From: Candidatus Allofournierella pullicola
Lineage (GTDB): Bacteria; Bacillota; Clostridia; Oscillospirales; Ruminococcaceae
Length of the DNA stretch: 64,000 nucleotides
Assembly (NCBI GenBank): GCA_019114225.1
Contig: DXFW01000037.1
Span: 1-64,000 of the forward strand
Reading direction: 5' to 3'
The translations under genes were made by a program, and so were the position numbers. Each line of letters opens with the position of its first letter. Within the stretch, counting starts at the first letter, position 1. Below the pieces are notes generated by a model that ran no database searches, was not told the origin of the DNA, and saw nothing but the letters and a program-made list of their open reading frames with translations. This document shows positions 53,523-62,055 of the stretch, piece after piece.

Positions 53523-54263
53523 TCACACCACGGCGAACAGCGCCACGGCCGCCGCCATGCCCACCAGCATGCTGCCCGCCATGGAGAAGTTGTCCAGCCA
53601 GGTCATGCCCTTCTTGCGGGCCAGATACTCGAACAGGCCCATGGCAGCCGCGCTCACCGCCGCCACGAACAGGGGCATATAGTTGCCGGCGCTGGTCCAC
53701 TCGCCCAGATAGGAGCCGATGTAGGCGCTCACCAGGCCCACGAACATGGCGGTGAACATGTAGTCGCCAAAGCCCTTTTTGCCGCTCTTCTGCTTTTGGG
53801 CCGCGCCCCGCACCTTTTTCATATAGCCCTTCAGGCAGAACACGCACAAAATGCAGCCTGCCAGAATGCCCGCGGTCATCACCAGGGCGATGGTCAGAAA
53901 CACCGGCGCGGTGAGGGTCTCGCTGCCAAGGCCGCCGCTCATGCCCGCGGCGCGGGCGGCAATGTCCGCCACGTTGCCCTCATAGTGCAGCGCGCCGATC
54001 ACCGACAGCCGGATCCAGGGCAGCGGAATGCCCAGAGAGCCCGACAGGGCGATGACGCCCAGCAGGATGGAAACGCTGGGCAGCAGGGTGAAGGTGGCAC
54101 TGGAGGCGATGGCCCGGCGCAGTTTTGCCTTGTCCATCCCCATGGCCACGCCGGCGCGCCAGCTGCGCACCAGGAACACCACACAGAGCACCGCAATGAA
54201 GGCCACCACCACGCCCACGATCAAAAACATGGGCAGGCTGTTGAGCTGTGTCAAAAGATCCAT
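53523..54263 (-). CDS. DUF5058 family membrane protein
   Basis: A 246-residue protein with about seven helices. Marked features are a helix-turn ALxRAIASSATFTLLPSVSILLGVIALSGSLGIPLPWIRLSVIGALHYE and GSETLTAPVFLTIALVMTAGIL, both rich in small residues and likely pore-lining. GGGAGGG precedes the ATG at 54263. It has its own promoter and is followed by its partner gene and cca. Function unknown. Confidence 0.78.
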   Translation of the reverse strand: MDLLTQLNSLPMFLIVGVVVAFIAVLCVVFLVRSWRAGVAMGMDKAKLRRAIASSATFTLLPSVSILLGVIALSGSLGIPLPWIRLSVIGALHYEGNVADIAARAAGMSGGLGSETLTAPVFLTIALVMTAGILAGCILCVFCLKGYMKKVRGAAQKQKSGKKGFGDYMFTAMFVGLVSAYIGSYLGEWTSAGNYMPLFVAAVSAAAMGLFEYLARKKGMTWLDNFSMAGSMLVGMAAAVALFAVV

Positions 54264-54304
54264 TTCGATCCCTCCCGATTTTATCACGCTAAAGCGATGG
54301 TGTA

Positions 54305-54333
54305 AGTATACCAGCTTTTGGGCACCCTGTCCA
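54305..54333 (-). promoter_or_regulatory. Promoter of the DUF5058 operon
   Basis: TGGACA, 17 bases, TATACT on the minus strand, about 40 bases before the ATG. Confidence 0.6.
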
Positions 54334-54344
54334 GCAAAAAAACG

Positions 54345-55190
54345 TCACAGCACCACCGAGGTGTCCAGCGTGGGGTCGAAGGTGCTGCCCTCGCTCAGCA
54401 GCACCCGCCGGTCCAGCGAGAAGCCGGCGGGCAGGCTGGTGGGGGCATAGCCAGTGACGGCCTTGAACACCCGGTTGAAGTTGCGCAGGGTGTTGAAGCC
54501 GCAGCGGGCCATCAGGTCGGCCATGGTGATGTTTTTTCCTTCGGCCAGCAGCTCTACCGCCCGGTCCACCCGAAGCACATTCAGATAGCCCGAAAAAGTG
54601 AGCCCTGTCATTTTTTTGAAGTAACGGGAGAAGTAGGCGGGGGACATGTGCATGAAGTCCGCCGCCTGGGCGAAGGTGCAGTCTCCCTCCTGCTGTTCCA
54701 GCAGCATGAGCAGCTGCTTGTAGCGGGCGAGGGTGGGCTGGGGCGCGTTCGTCTGCTCCTCCAGCGGTTCGCCCCGAAAGATGTCCGCCATCAGCGAGGT
54801 GATGAGGGCGTTCATCTTTTCGGCATAGAAGGGCTGTTTTTCCCGGCACTCCCGGTCCAGTTCGTCCAGCCGCTCGCCGGCGCGGTAGCGGTCGGCAAAA
54901 ACCGGCGCCCGCAGCCGCAGCGGCGCGTCGAACAGGGTGCCAAACTGAGCCACCGCCGCCCGGGAGCCCGGCGCGCCGGCAATGCTGTGCACGCTCTCCC
55001 GGCTCACAAAGGCGCAGTCCCCCTTTGCCAGGTCGTAGAAGCCGCCGTTCAACATCAGCCGCACCTCGCCCCCCTGGCACACCACCAGCTCGTCTTCAAA
55101 ATGCCAATGGGCCAGATTGCGCAGGTTCTCATACCGCTGCACCCACACCTTGGCCCCGGCGTCAAAGGCCCGCTTTTCCTGCCGGATCAT
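54345..55190 (-). CDS. AraC family transcriptional regulator with cupin sensor
   Basis: A 281-residue regulator. Residues 20-110 form a cupin-type ligand domain (LAHWHFEDELVVCQGGEVRLMLNGGFYDLAKGDCAFVSRESVHSI; the WHFEDE and VHSI parts carry metal- or ligand-type His residues). Residues 175-275 hold the double HTH: FAQAADFMHMSPAYFSRYFKKMTGLTFSGYLNVLRV and ITMADLMARCGFNTLRNFNRVFKAVTGYAPT. It is transcribed away from the hydrolase-membrane gene and the L-arabinose genes beyond, and may control either. Confidence 0.93.
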   Translation of the reverse strand: MIRQEKRAFDAGAKVWVQRYENLRNLAHWHFEDELVVCQGGEVRLMLNGGFYDLAKGDCAFVSRESVHSIAGAPGSRAAVAQFGTLFDAPLRLRAPVFADRYRAGERLDELDRECREKQPFYAEKMNALITSLMADIFRGEPLEEQTNAPQPTLARYKQLLMLLEQQEGDCTFAQAADFMHMSPAYFSRYFKKMTGLTFSGYLNVLRVDRAVELLAEGKNITMADLMARCGFNTLRNFNRVFKAVTGYAPTSLPAGFSLDRRVLLSEGSTFDPTLDTSVVL

Positions 55191-55491
55191 TCCGCCGCCC
55201 CCTTTTGGCGTTTTCTGGTTTTATTATGGAACAGCGGGCGAAACATGTCAATAAATGTCTATACCCCGGCAAGGAATTTCTTTCTTTTTGTTGGTCAAAA
55301 AGTTATATTAATTTCAACAGATATGATAAATTTTATTTCATTTTGTACATTCTGCAAAATTGCGTGATCGTCTCAAAGCAATGGCTTTCGAAGCAGGTGC
55401 AAAAAAGAGGAGGTGCTGCACAGGCGCTGCTATTTATCCGATCTTCAACACAGGGGTATATGGACCAACACTAAAGACGGGAGGTTTTGAT
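55191..55491. other. Intergenic region between the AraC regulator and the hydrolase gene
   Basis: About 300 bases, much richer in A and T than the surroundings from 55245 to 55370. It contains the AraC promoter. For the plus-strand gene I see AT-rich -10-like hexamers (for example TATGAT at 55322-55327) but no convincing -35. No RNA gene or repeat recognised. The AT-rich stretch could hold AraC half-sites. Confidence 0.5.
55223..55251 (-). promoter_or_regulatory. Promoter of the AraC regulator gene
   Basis: TTGACA, 17 bases, CATAAT on the minus strand; 33 bases before the ATG. Confidence 0.72.
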
Positions 55492-57606
55492 ATGAAGAGT
55501 CTTTCGCTGCATTCCGAGCAGGGGTGCAAACGGCTGCTGGCGATCTGCCTGGCAGTCATTCTGGTCTTCAGCTGTGCGGCACATTTGCTGACGACCGACT
55601 GGGGAAGCGTCAAGATCGAGCGTGTCGCCTTTGACGCGCGCGGCGCCAAGATCGACGCAGAACTGTATTATCCCGTTGGAACCACTGACGAGGACAAGCT
55701 CCCCGCCGTTGTGGTGACCCACGGCGCCGGCTGCACCTTCGGCGTGACCCGCGGCATCGCGGAGGAACTGGCACGCCGCGGCTTTGTGGTACTGAACGTC
55801 AGCGCCTACGGCTCCGGCCTGAGCGAGTTCCCCGAGCGGGACGAATACGGCATGGGCGAAGAAAACTACAACGCCCGCGAAACGCCCGGCGGCCTGTGGG
55901 ACGCGCTGAATTTCGTGCGCACCCTGAAGTTTGTGGACCCCGAGCGGATCGGCATGACCGGCCACTCCCAGGGTTCCCGCCGTACCTCCCATGCCGCCCA
56001 GCTGGACTGCGGCTATCTCACCCTCAACGACATCCTGATCAACATCCTCTATGAACAGTTTGACCAGAGCTTCACCGAGGACGAGATCACCCTGGACGCC
56101 TACGACCTGGCGGCAGAGCGGCTGAACGCCGACCAGATGGCTTTCTTTGAGTCTCTGGCTGCGGAGGCCACCGAGCATTACAACACCCGTCTGCGGGCGC
56201 AGCTGCTCATCGGCGGCGACGGCACCATGATCTCGCCGCTGCAGACCGTCGAAGTTGCCGGCCATGAAGTGCAGCGCAACTGCCAGGTGAACCTGGGCTT
56301 TGTAATTGGCGAATACGACACCAGCTACACCGACTATGTCTCCCGTGAGACCACCATGGAATCCTATTACACCGACACTCCGCTGGAGCAGGAGACCTGG
56401 TATGTGATCGACGACACAGCCAAGACCAGCACCTCCCTGGGCAGCATTTTTGACACCTCCATTGAGGAAAACGAAGCTCTGCAGCAGGCTGTGGCCAACC
56501 GCCAGGCCCGTATCGTCAGCTTCAACACCGAGACCCACGCCCGCAACCATTTCTCTCACCCCACCGCCACCGACGTGGTGAAATTCTTCGAGCAGACGTT
56601 GAGCTACAACTGCGGTGAGCTGACCGACAGCGCCACCCAGCCCCTCGACGCCCACAACATCATCTACATCTGGCGTGAAGCGCTGAATGCCATCGCCATG
56701 CTGGGCATGCTGGGCATGCTGCTGCCTCTGGCCTGCCTGCTCATGCGCTCCCGCTTCTTCGCGGTCTGCAACAACACCGCGTATCTGAAGAACGAAGCCG
56801 GGCTGCCGAAAATCGGCAAGACCAAGTTCCTCGTGATCGGCCTTTGCACCCTGCTGATCGCCTTTGTGTCGGTCTATCGGGCCAATCTGCTGCAGGGTCC
56901 CTTCCTGCCTTACTATGAGTTCCTGCCGCTGTTCTTCAACTGGTGGTACTCCGTGGCCTATCTGGCCTTTGTGGCACTCGGCGCGCTGGTGCTGCTTGTT
57001 GTGTTCTGGTACATGGACAAAAAGGCCGGCAGACCCACCCCGCTGGCTGCAGCGAACCTCAAGATCGGCGTGCTGCCGGTGCTCAAGAACGTTCTTTTGG
57101 CAGTGCTGCTGGCCGCTGCGGGCTATGCCTCGCTGTGCGTGATCGAGTACCTGTTCAACGAGGACTTCCGTTTCTGGCAGCTGGCTTTCATCGAGATGAA
57201 GGTCGAATACTGGTTCGTGGCCCTGCGCTATTTCATCGTGCTGCTACCCATGCTGCTCATCATCAGCACCCTCACCAACTACACCATGCGCCGCGATATT
57301 CCGGAATGGCTCGACACACTGTTCACGGTGGCCGTTCCCACGGTGGGCGTAGGTCTGTGCTGGCTGATCAACTACATCGTTCTGCACATGGGCGGGACCG
57401 CCATCTGCAACTGGAACTCCTCCTACTCGCTGCTGTTCATGGTGCCCATCACCACCTACCTGATGCGCAAACTCTACAAGGTCAGCGGCAGTGTCTGGCT
57501 GCCGGCCATCACCAATGCGCTGCTGGTCAGCTGGACAATGGTTTCTTCGATCGGCTATAATACCTATGTGGCGCAGACGGCGATCGACGCATTCTTCCAC
57601 ATCTGA
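55492..57606 (+). CDS. Alpha/beta hydrolase fused to a multi-helix membrane domain
   Basis: A 704-residue protein. Helix 1 (about 15-33) anchors an alpha/beta hydrolase domain: VVVTHGAGCTFGV (oxyanion His-Gly), then GMTGHSQGSRRT, with nucleophile Ser159 in GHSQG; His349, 353 or 356 (HARNHFSH) could be catalytic. From about 395 to 700 there are eight or so helices with long polar stretches, unrelated to the hydrolase. GGGAGG precedes the ATG at 55492. Third-position GC is somewhat lower than in neighbours. A membrane-coupled esterase or peptidase is likely; substrate unknown. Confidence 0.8.
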   Translation: MKSLSLHSEQGCKRLLAICLAVILVFSCAAHLLTTDWGSVKIERVAFDARGAKIDAELYYPVGTTDEDKLPAVVVTHGAGCTFGVTRGIAEELARRGFVVLNVSAYGSGLSEFPERDEYGMGEENYNARETPGGLWDALNFVRTLKFVDPERIGMTGHSQGSRRTSHAAQLDCGYLTLNDILINILYEQFDQSFTEDEITLDAYDLAAERLNADQMAFFESLAAEATEHYNTRLRAQLLIGGDGTMISPLQTVEVAGHEVQRNCQVNLGFVIGEYDTSYTDYVSRETTMESYYTDTPLEQETWYVIDDTAKTSTSLGSIFDTSIEENEALQQAVANRQARIVSFNTETHARNHFSHPTATDVVKFFEQTLSYNCGELTDSATQPLDAHNIIYIWREALNAIAMLGMLGMLLPLACLLMRSRFFAVCNNTAYLKNEAGLPKIGKTKFLVIGLCTLLIAFVSVYRANLLQGPFLPYYEFLPLFFNWWYSVAYLAFVALGALVLLVVFWYMDKKAGRPTPLAAANLKIGVLPVLKNVLLAVLLAAAGYASLCVIEYLFNEDFRFWQLAFIEMKVEYWFVALRYFIVLLPMLLIISTLTNYTMRRDIPEWLDTLFTVAVPTVGVGLCWLINYIVLHMGGTAICNWNSSYSLLFMVPITTYLMRKLYKVSGSVWLPAITNALLVSWTMVSSIGYNTYVAQTAIDAFFHI

Positions 57607-57633
57607 TCGAATCAACGCTCCATACAAGTCTTC

Positions 57634-57666
57634 GGGCGCGGCGGGATACCTCGCCGCGCCCTTTTC
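57634..57666 (+). terminator. Terminator after the hydrolase-membrane fusion gene
   Basis: GGGCGCGGCG / CGCCGCGCCC perfect stem followed by TTTT, before the sugar kinase gene. Confidence 0.78.
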
Positions 57667-57691
57667 AATCGCTCAACAGGAGGTCTGTGAA

Positions 57692-59281
57692 ATGGCAGAG
57701 ACATTGAACCGCCCCGTTGCGCTCGGCATTGAGCTGGGCTCCACCCGTATCAAGGCGGTGCTGACGGACGGCGCGGGCGCGCCGCTGGCCGTCGGCGCAT
57801 ACGACTGGGAGAACCGGCTGGAGGACGGGTGGTGGACCTACCGGCTGGAGGATGTACAGGCCGGGGTGCAGGCCGCCTATGCCGCGCTGGCGGCGGACTG
57901 GCGGGCAAAGGCCGGCGCGCCCCTCACCCGGGTGGCGGCGCTGGGCGTTTCCGCCATGATGCACGGCTACCTGCCCTTTGGACGGGACGGGCGGCAGCTG
58001 GCGGCCTTCCGCACCTGGCGCAACACCGCCACCGGCGAAGCCGCCACCGCCCTCACCGCCCGCTTTGGCTTCAACATTCCCCAGCGGTGGAGCATTGCCC
58101 ATCTTTATCAGGCAATGCTCCACGGCGAGGCGCACGTGAAGGACCTGGCCTGTCTCACCACCCTGGCGGGCTATGTGCACTGGCAGCTCACCGGCGAAAC
58201 GGTGCTGGGTGTGGGCGACGCCTCCGGCATGTTCCCCATCGACAGCGCCGCCTGCGATTACGACGCGGCCATGCTGGCCTCCTTTGACGAACTGCTGGCC
58301 GGGGCTGGCCTGCCTTTCACCCTGCGGCAGGTGCTGCCCCGGGTGCTGCCCGCCGGCGCGGACGCCGGCCGCCTGACCCCGGAAGGCGCGCGCTGGCTGG
58401 ACCCCACCGGCGCCCTTGAGCCCGGTGCGCCCCTGGCTCCGCCGGAAGGAGACGCGGGCACCGGCATGGCCGCCACCAACGCGGTGGCCGCCCGCACCGG
58501 CAACGTGTCGGCAGGCACATCGGTATTTGCCATGGCGGTGCTGGAAAAGCCCCTTTCCCGCGTTTATCCCGAGATCGACATGGTCACCACCCCCGCCGGG
58601 CGGCCGGTGGCCATGGTGCACTGCAACACCTGCACCTCCGACCTGGACGCCTGGGTAAGACTGCTGGGCCAGATGGCCGAGGCCGCCGGGGCAAAGCTGG
58701 CAAAGCCCGCCCTTTACGACCTGTTCTATCAAAAGGCGCTGGAAGGCGCGCCGGACTGCGGGGGCCTGGTGAACTTCAACTGCTATTCCGGCGAGCCGGT
58801 GCTGGGGCTGGACGAAGGCCGTCCCCTCTTTGTGCGGCGGCCGAACGCCGCCCTCACCCTGGAAAACTTTGCCCGCGCCCAGCTTTGTTCCACCATGGCC
58901 GCCCTCAAGTCCGGCATGGACCTGCTGTTCGAAAAGGAGCAGGTGAAGCTGGACCGCCTTTTGGGCCACGGCGGCCTCTTCAAGACCCCCGTGGCGGGCC
59001 AGAAACTTCTGGCCGGGGCGCTGGGGGTGCCGGTGTCGGTGATGGCCTCGGCGGGCGAGGGCGGCCCCTGGGGCATGGCCCTGCTGGCCCTCTACCGCCT
59101 GCGCTGCATGGAAGAGAACGCGCCCGCCCTGGAGGACTGGCTGAACGAGGCTGTTTTTGCCGGGACGGAGGGCAGCACCATCGCCCCGGATGAAGCCGAC
59201 GCGGCAGGCTTTGCCGCCTTTATGAAGGATTACACCGCCTGCATTCCGGTGGAAAAGGCCGCCGGGCAGGCGCTGCGCTGA
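57692..59281 (+). CDS. FGGY family carbohydrate kinase, probable L-ribulokinase
   Basis: A 529-residue sugar kinase. N-lobe: ALGIELGSTRIKAVLTDGAGAPL (phosphate 1); substrate region SAMMHGYLPFGRDGRQLAAFRTWRN and the GDASGMFPID block; C-lobe: RTGNVSAGTSVFAMAVLEKP and GHGGLFKTPVAGQKLLAGALG, with ASAGEGGPWGMALLA (adenosine site). It phosphorylates a ketopentose. With araA directly following, L-ribulose is the likely substrate, although the sequence type is nearer xylulokinase-like FGGY kinases than E. coli AraB. AGGAGG precedes the ATG. Confidence 0.87.
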   Translation: MAETLNRPVALGIELGSTRIKAVLTDGAGAPLAVGAYDWENRLEDGWWTYRLEDVQAGVQAAYAALAADWRAKAGAPLTRVAALGVSAMMHGYLPFGRDGRQLAAFRTWRNTATGEAATALTARFGFNIPQRWSIAHLYQAMLHGEAHVKDLACLTTLAGYVHWQLTGETVLGVGDASGMFPIDSAACDYDAAMLASFDELLAGAGLPFTLRQVLPRVLPAGADAGRLTPEGARWLDPTGALEPGAPLAPPEGDAGTGMAATNAVAARTGNVSAGTSVFAMAVLEKPLSRVYPEIDMVTTPAGRPVAMVHCNTCTSDLDAWVRLLGQMAEAAGAKLAKPALYDLFYQKALEGAPDCGGLVNFNCYSGEPVLGLDEGRPLFVRRPNAALTLENFARAQLCSTMAALKSGMDLLFEKEQVKLDRLLGHGGLFKTPVAGQKLLAGALGVPVSVMASAGEGGPWGMALLALYRLRCMEENAPALEDWLNEAVFAGTEGSTIAPDEADAAGFAAFMKDYTACIPVEKAAGQALR

Positions 59282-59297
59282 CAGGAGGTACATAGCA

Positions 59298-60773
59298 ATG
59301 AGCATGAAGCAGTATGAATTCTGGTTCGTGGTGGGCAGCCAGTTCCTCTACGGGCCGGAGGTCCTGGAGACGGTGGCCGCCCGGGCCGCCGAGATGGCCG
59401 GCGTGCTGAACGCCTCCGGCCGCCTGCCCTGCAAACTGGTGTACAAACTCACCGCCAAGACCAACGGGGAAATTTCCGACCTGGTGCGCCAGGCGAACCA
59501 CGACCCGGCCTGCGCCGGCATCGTGACCTGGTGCCACACCTTCAGTCCCAGCAAAATGTGGATCAACGGGCTTGCGGCCCTGCAAAAGCCCTGGTGCCAC
59601 CTGGCCACCCAGTACAACCGCACCATCCCCAACGAAGAAATCGACATGGATTTTATGAACCTGAACCAGGCCGCCCACGGCGACCGGGAGCACGGTTTCA
59701 TCGGGGCCCGGCTGCGCGCGCCCCGCAAGGTCATTGCCGGCTACTGGCAGGACGAAGCGGTGCAGGACCGCCTGGGCCGCTGGATGCGCGCCGCCGTGGG
59801 CGCGGCTGTCAGCAAAGAACTGAAGGTCATGCGCTTCGGTGACAACATGCGGGAGGTGGCCGTCACCGAGGGCGACAAGGTGGAAGTGCAGATGAAACTG
59901 GGCTGGCAGGTGAACACCTGGCCGGTGGGCCAGCTGGTGGAGACCATGAACGCGGTGACGGAAAGCGAGATCGACGCGCTGATGGAAGAGTACCGCACCC
60001 AGTATGACTTTGCCACCGACGATCTGGCCACCGTGCGCTACCAGGCCCGGGAAGAAATCGCCATGAAGAAGATGTTGGACGCCGAGGGCTGCCTTGCCTT
60101 CTCCAACAACTTCCAGGACCTTTACGGCATGGAGCAGCTGCCGGGCCTTGCCAGCCAGCACCTGATGGCCCAGGGCTACGGCTACGGCGGCGAGGGCGAC
60201 TGGAAGGTGGCCGCCATGACCGCCATCCTCAAGGCCATGAGCGAAGGCCAGAGCGGCGGCACCGCCTTCATGGAGGACTACACCTATCATCTGGAGCCGG
60301 GCAACGAATACAGCCTGGGCGCCCATATGCTGGAAGTCTGCCCCAGCGTGGCCGCCGCCCGGCCCCGCATTGAAGTGCACCCCCTGGGCATTGGCGACCG
60401 CCAGCCCCCCGCGCGCCTTGTGTTTGAGGGCCGCGAAGGCCCGGCCATCGTGGTGAGCCTCATCGACATGGGCGGCCGCCTGCGGCTGATTTGCCAGGAC
60501 ATCCGCTGCGTCAAGCCCATCCTGCCCATGCCCAACCTGCCGGTGGCCCGGGTGATGTGGCAGGCTCTGCCGGACCTTGCCACCGGCATTGAGTGCTGGA
60601 TCACCGCGGGCGGGGCGCACCACACCGTGCTGAGCTACGATGTGACCGCCGACGAGATGGCCGACTGGGCCCGGATGATGGACATCGAGTTCGTGCACAT
60701 CGGCAAGGACACCACCGTGGAAAGTCTGGAGCACGACCTGTTCCTTTCCGACCTGGCATGGAAGCTGAAATAA
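59298..60773 (+). CDS. araA: L-arabinose isomerase
   Basis: A 491-residue cytosolic isomerase converting L-arabinose to L-ribulose with Mn2+. Family blocks: QYEFWFVVGSQFLYGPEVLE, TWCHTFSPSKMWI, NRTIPNEEIDMDFMNLNQAAHGDREHGF, the metal-binding FMEDYTYHLEPGNEYSLGAHMLEVCP (Glu and His) and ITAGGAHHTVLSYD. AGGAGG lies nine bases upstream. It follows the kinase by 16 bases. No epimerase (araD) or arabinose transporter is in this window. Confidence 0.95.
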   Translation: MSMKQYEFWFVVGSQFLYGPEVLETVAARAAEMAGVLNASGRLPCKLVYKLTAKTNGEISDLVRQANHDPACAGIVTWCHTFSPSKMWINGLAALQKPWCHLATQYNRTIPNEEIDMDFMNLNQAAHGDREHGFIGARLRAPRKVIAGYWQDEAVQDRLGRWMRAAVGAAVSKELKVMRFGDNMREVAVTEGDKVEVQMKLGWQVNTWPVGQLVETMNAVTESEIDALMEEYRTQYDFATDDLATVRYQAREEIAMKKMLDAEGCLAFSNNFQDLYGMEQLPGLASQHLMAQGYGYGGEGDWKVAAMTAILKAMSEGQSGGTAFMEDYTYHLEPGNEYSLGAHMLEVCPSVAAARPRIEVHPLGIGDRQPPARLVFEGREGPAIVVSLIDMGGRLRLICQDIRCVKPILPMPNLPVARVMWQALPDLATGIECWITAGGAHHTVLSYDVTADEMADWARMMDIEFVHIGKDTTVESLEHDLFLSDLAWKLK

Positions 60774-60782
60774 CGCAAACAG

Positions 60783-60823
60783 CGCGGCGGCTCCCCCAAA
60801 AGGGAGCCGCCGCGTGTTCTTTG
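60783..60823. terminator. Bidirectional terminator after araA
   Basis: CGCGGCGGCTCCC / GGGAGCCGCCGCG 13-bp perfect stem between convergent stops; T-rich on the plus side. Confidence 0.88.
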
Positions 60824-60824
60824 T

Positions 60825-61991
60825 TTACGCCCCGGTGGTGAAGAGCCCTGCCAGCGCCTCGCCCACCAGCTGGCCGGAGTAGACCGCCTCGCTTAGTGTG
60901 TTGCCGTGGCTGCCGATCTCGATGAGCAGGCTGCCGGTGGTCAGGTCCTGGTTGTAGTAACGGTAATCGAAGAGCACCGGCCGCGTCAGGCCGGGAAAGC
61001 GGCTTTCCATGGCGCTCTCCCACTGCGCGGCAAAGGCCAGGTTCTGCTTGAAATTGGGCAGATTGCCGTTTTTGTCCGCCCCGCAGATGATCATCACCTG
61101 GGCCGCGGTCTTGCCGTTCACGTCGGCCACCGCCTTCACCCGGCCCTCGTCTGTCTCGATGGCGTCCCGGTGAACGTCCAGCACCACCTTGATACTGGGG
61201 TATTTTTCCAGATAGCCGCGCACCGTGGCATTGCTGCGCTCGTAACTGCCGTTGTAGCTGGGGTAATCGTGGAGGGTGGCGTCCTGCAGGGTCACGATCC
61301 CCGCTGCGTTCAGCTGTTCAGCGATGACCGCCCCCACCGCCACCATGTTGAGGGCGGTGTCAGTGCGCCGGCAGGTGTACTCCGGGTCAAACCAGCCCAG
61401 GTCCTCCAGCTCGTAGCTCTCGGTGGCGTGGGTGTGCATGATGAGCACCTGAGGCTCGCTGGAACCCACTTCGATGTCAAAGGGCAGCGGGCCCGCCGCC
61501 GCCTCGGCCACCTCGGCGGCGGAAAGACTGGTGCAGTTCTTGATGGTGCCCGCCGCGCAAGGGATGTAGGCGTCGCCGCTGCCCTGCTGATAGTGGGCGC
61601 TCACGATGGTGCCCATGCCCTCAGGGGGCGGACCGGGGGTGGGCGCGGGGTCTGCCTGGGCGTTCTCACCTTCCGGCTGCGCCGCGCCCTCCCCGCTTTC
61701 CGGCGCGGGGGTCGCCGCCGGCAGAAGCTCCTCCGGGGCGGGGGTGGTGAACACCGGCGGGCTCTCCGCGTCCTCCACTTCGGTCTGGGCGGCGGGCAGC
61801 GCCTCCTGGCGGAAGAGGCGGTCCGCCGCGCCGAAGGCTGCCGCCGGGCTGGCCAGCAGGCTGCCCGCCACCGCCAGGCTGCCCGCCAGGTCCGGCACGC
61901 CGGCATAGCGCCCCGCGCCCATGGCCGCCGTGCCCACCGCCGCCGCCAGCGCCAGCGTGCCCAGCCGCCGCAGCGTTTTGGAATGTGCCAA
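60825..61991 (-). CDS. spoIIP: Stage II sporulation protein P (SpoIIP)
   Basis: A 388-residue peptidoglycan amidase/endopeptidase used with SpoIID and SpoIIM in engulfment. One N-terminal helix (about 10-32), a Pro/Glu/Ala-rich linker, then the catalytic domain with QVLIMHTHATESYE, DVHRDAIE, MIICGADKNGNLPNF and LLIEIGSHGNTLSEA. The start used is a TTG eight bases after AAAGGGGG; an ATG 60 bases further upstream (62051) lacks a ribosome site but is possible. It is downstream of gpr. Confidence 0.92.
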   Translation of the reverse strand: MAHSKTLRRLGTLALAAAVGTAAMGAGRYAGVPDLAGSLAVAGSLLASPAAAFGAADRLFRQEALPAAQTEVEDAESPPVFTTPAPEELLPAATPAPESGEGAAQPEGENAQADPAPTPGPPPEGMGTIVSAHYQQGSGDAYIPCAAGTIKNCTSLSAAEVAEAAAGPLPFDIEVGSSEPQVLIMHTHATESYELEDLGWFDPEYTCRRTDTALNMVAVGAVIAEQLNAAGIVTLQDATLHDYPSYNGSYERSNATVRGYLEKYPSIKVVLDVHRDAIETDEGRVKAVADVNGKTAAQVMIICGADKNGNLPNFKQNLAFAAQWESAMESRFPGLTRPVLFDYRYYNQDLTTGSLLIEIGSHGNTLSEAVYSGQLVGEALAGLFTTGA

Positions 61992-62055
61992 CGGCTCCGC
62001 CCCCTTTTCATCGTCCTGCAGAAAGGATATGCGCCGGGGCCCGCCGTTCATTCCA

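Noticed and set aside
55360-55491. Longer N-terminus for the hydrolase-membrane protein
   Set aside because: The extension has no ribosome site and is not signal-like; GGGAGG with ATG 55492 starts directly before the membrane helix.
61992-62051. ATG start of spoIIP at 62051
   Set aside because: No ribosome site is seen before it, whereas AAAGGGGG is well placed for the TTG at 61991; kept only as an alternative.
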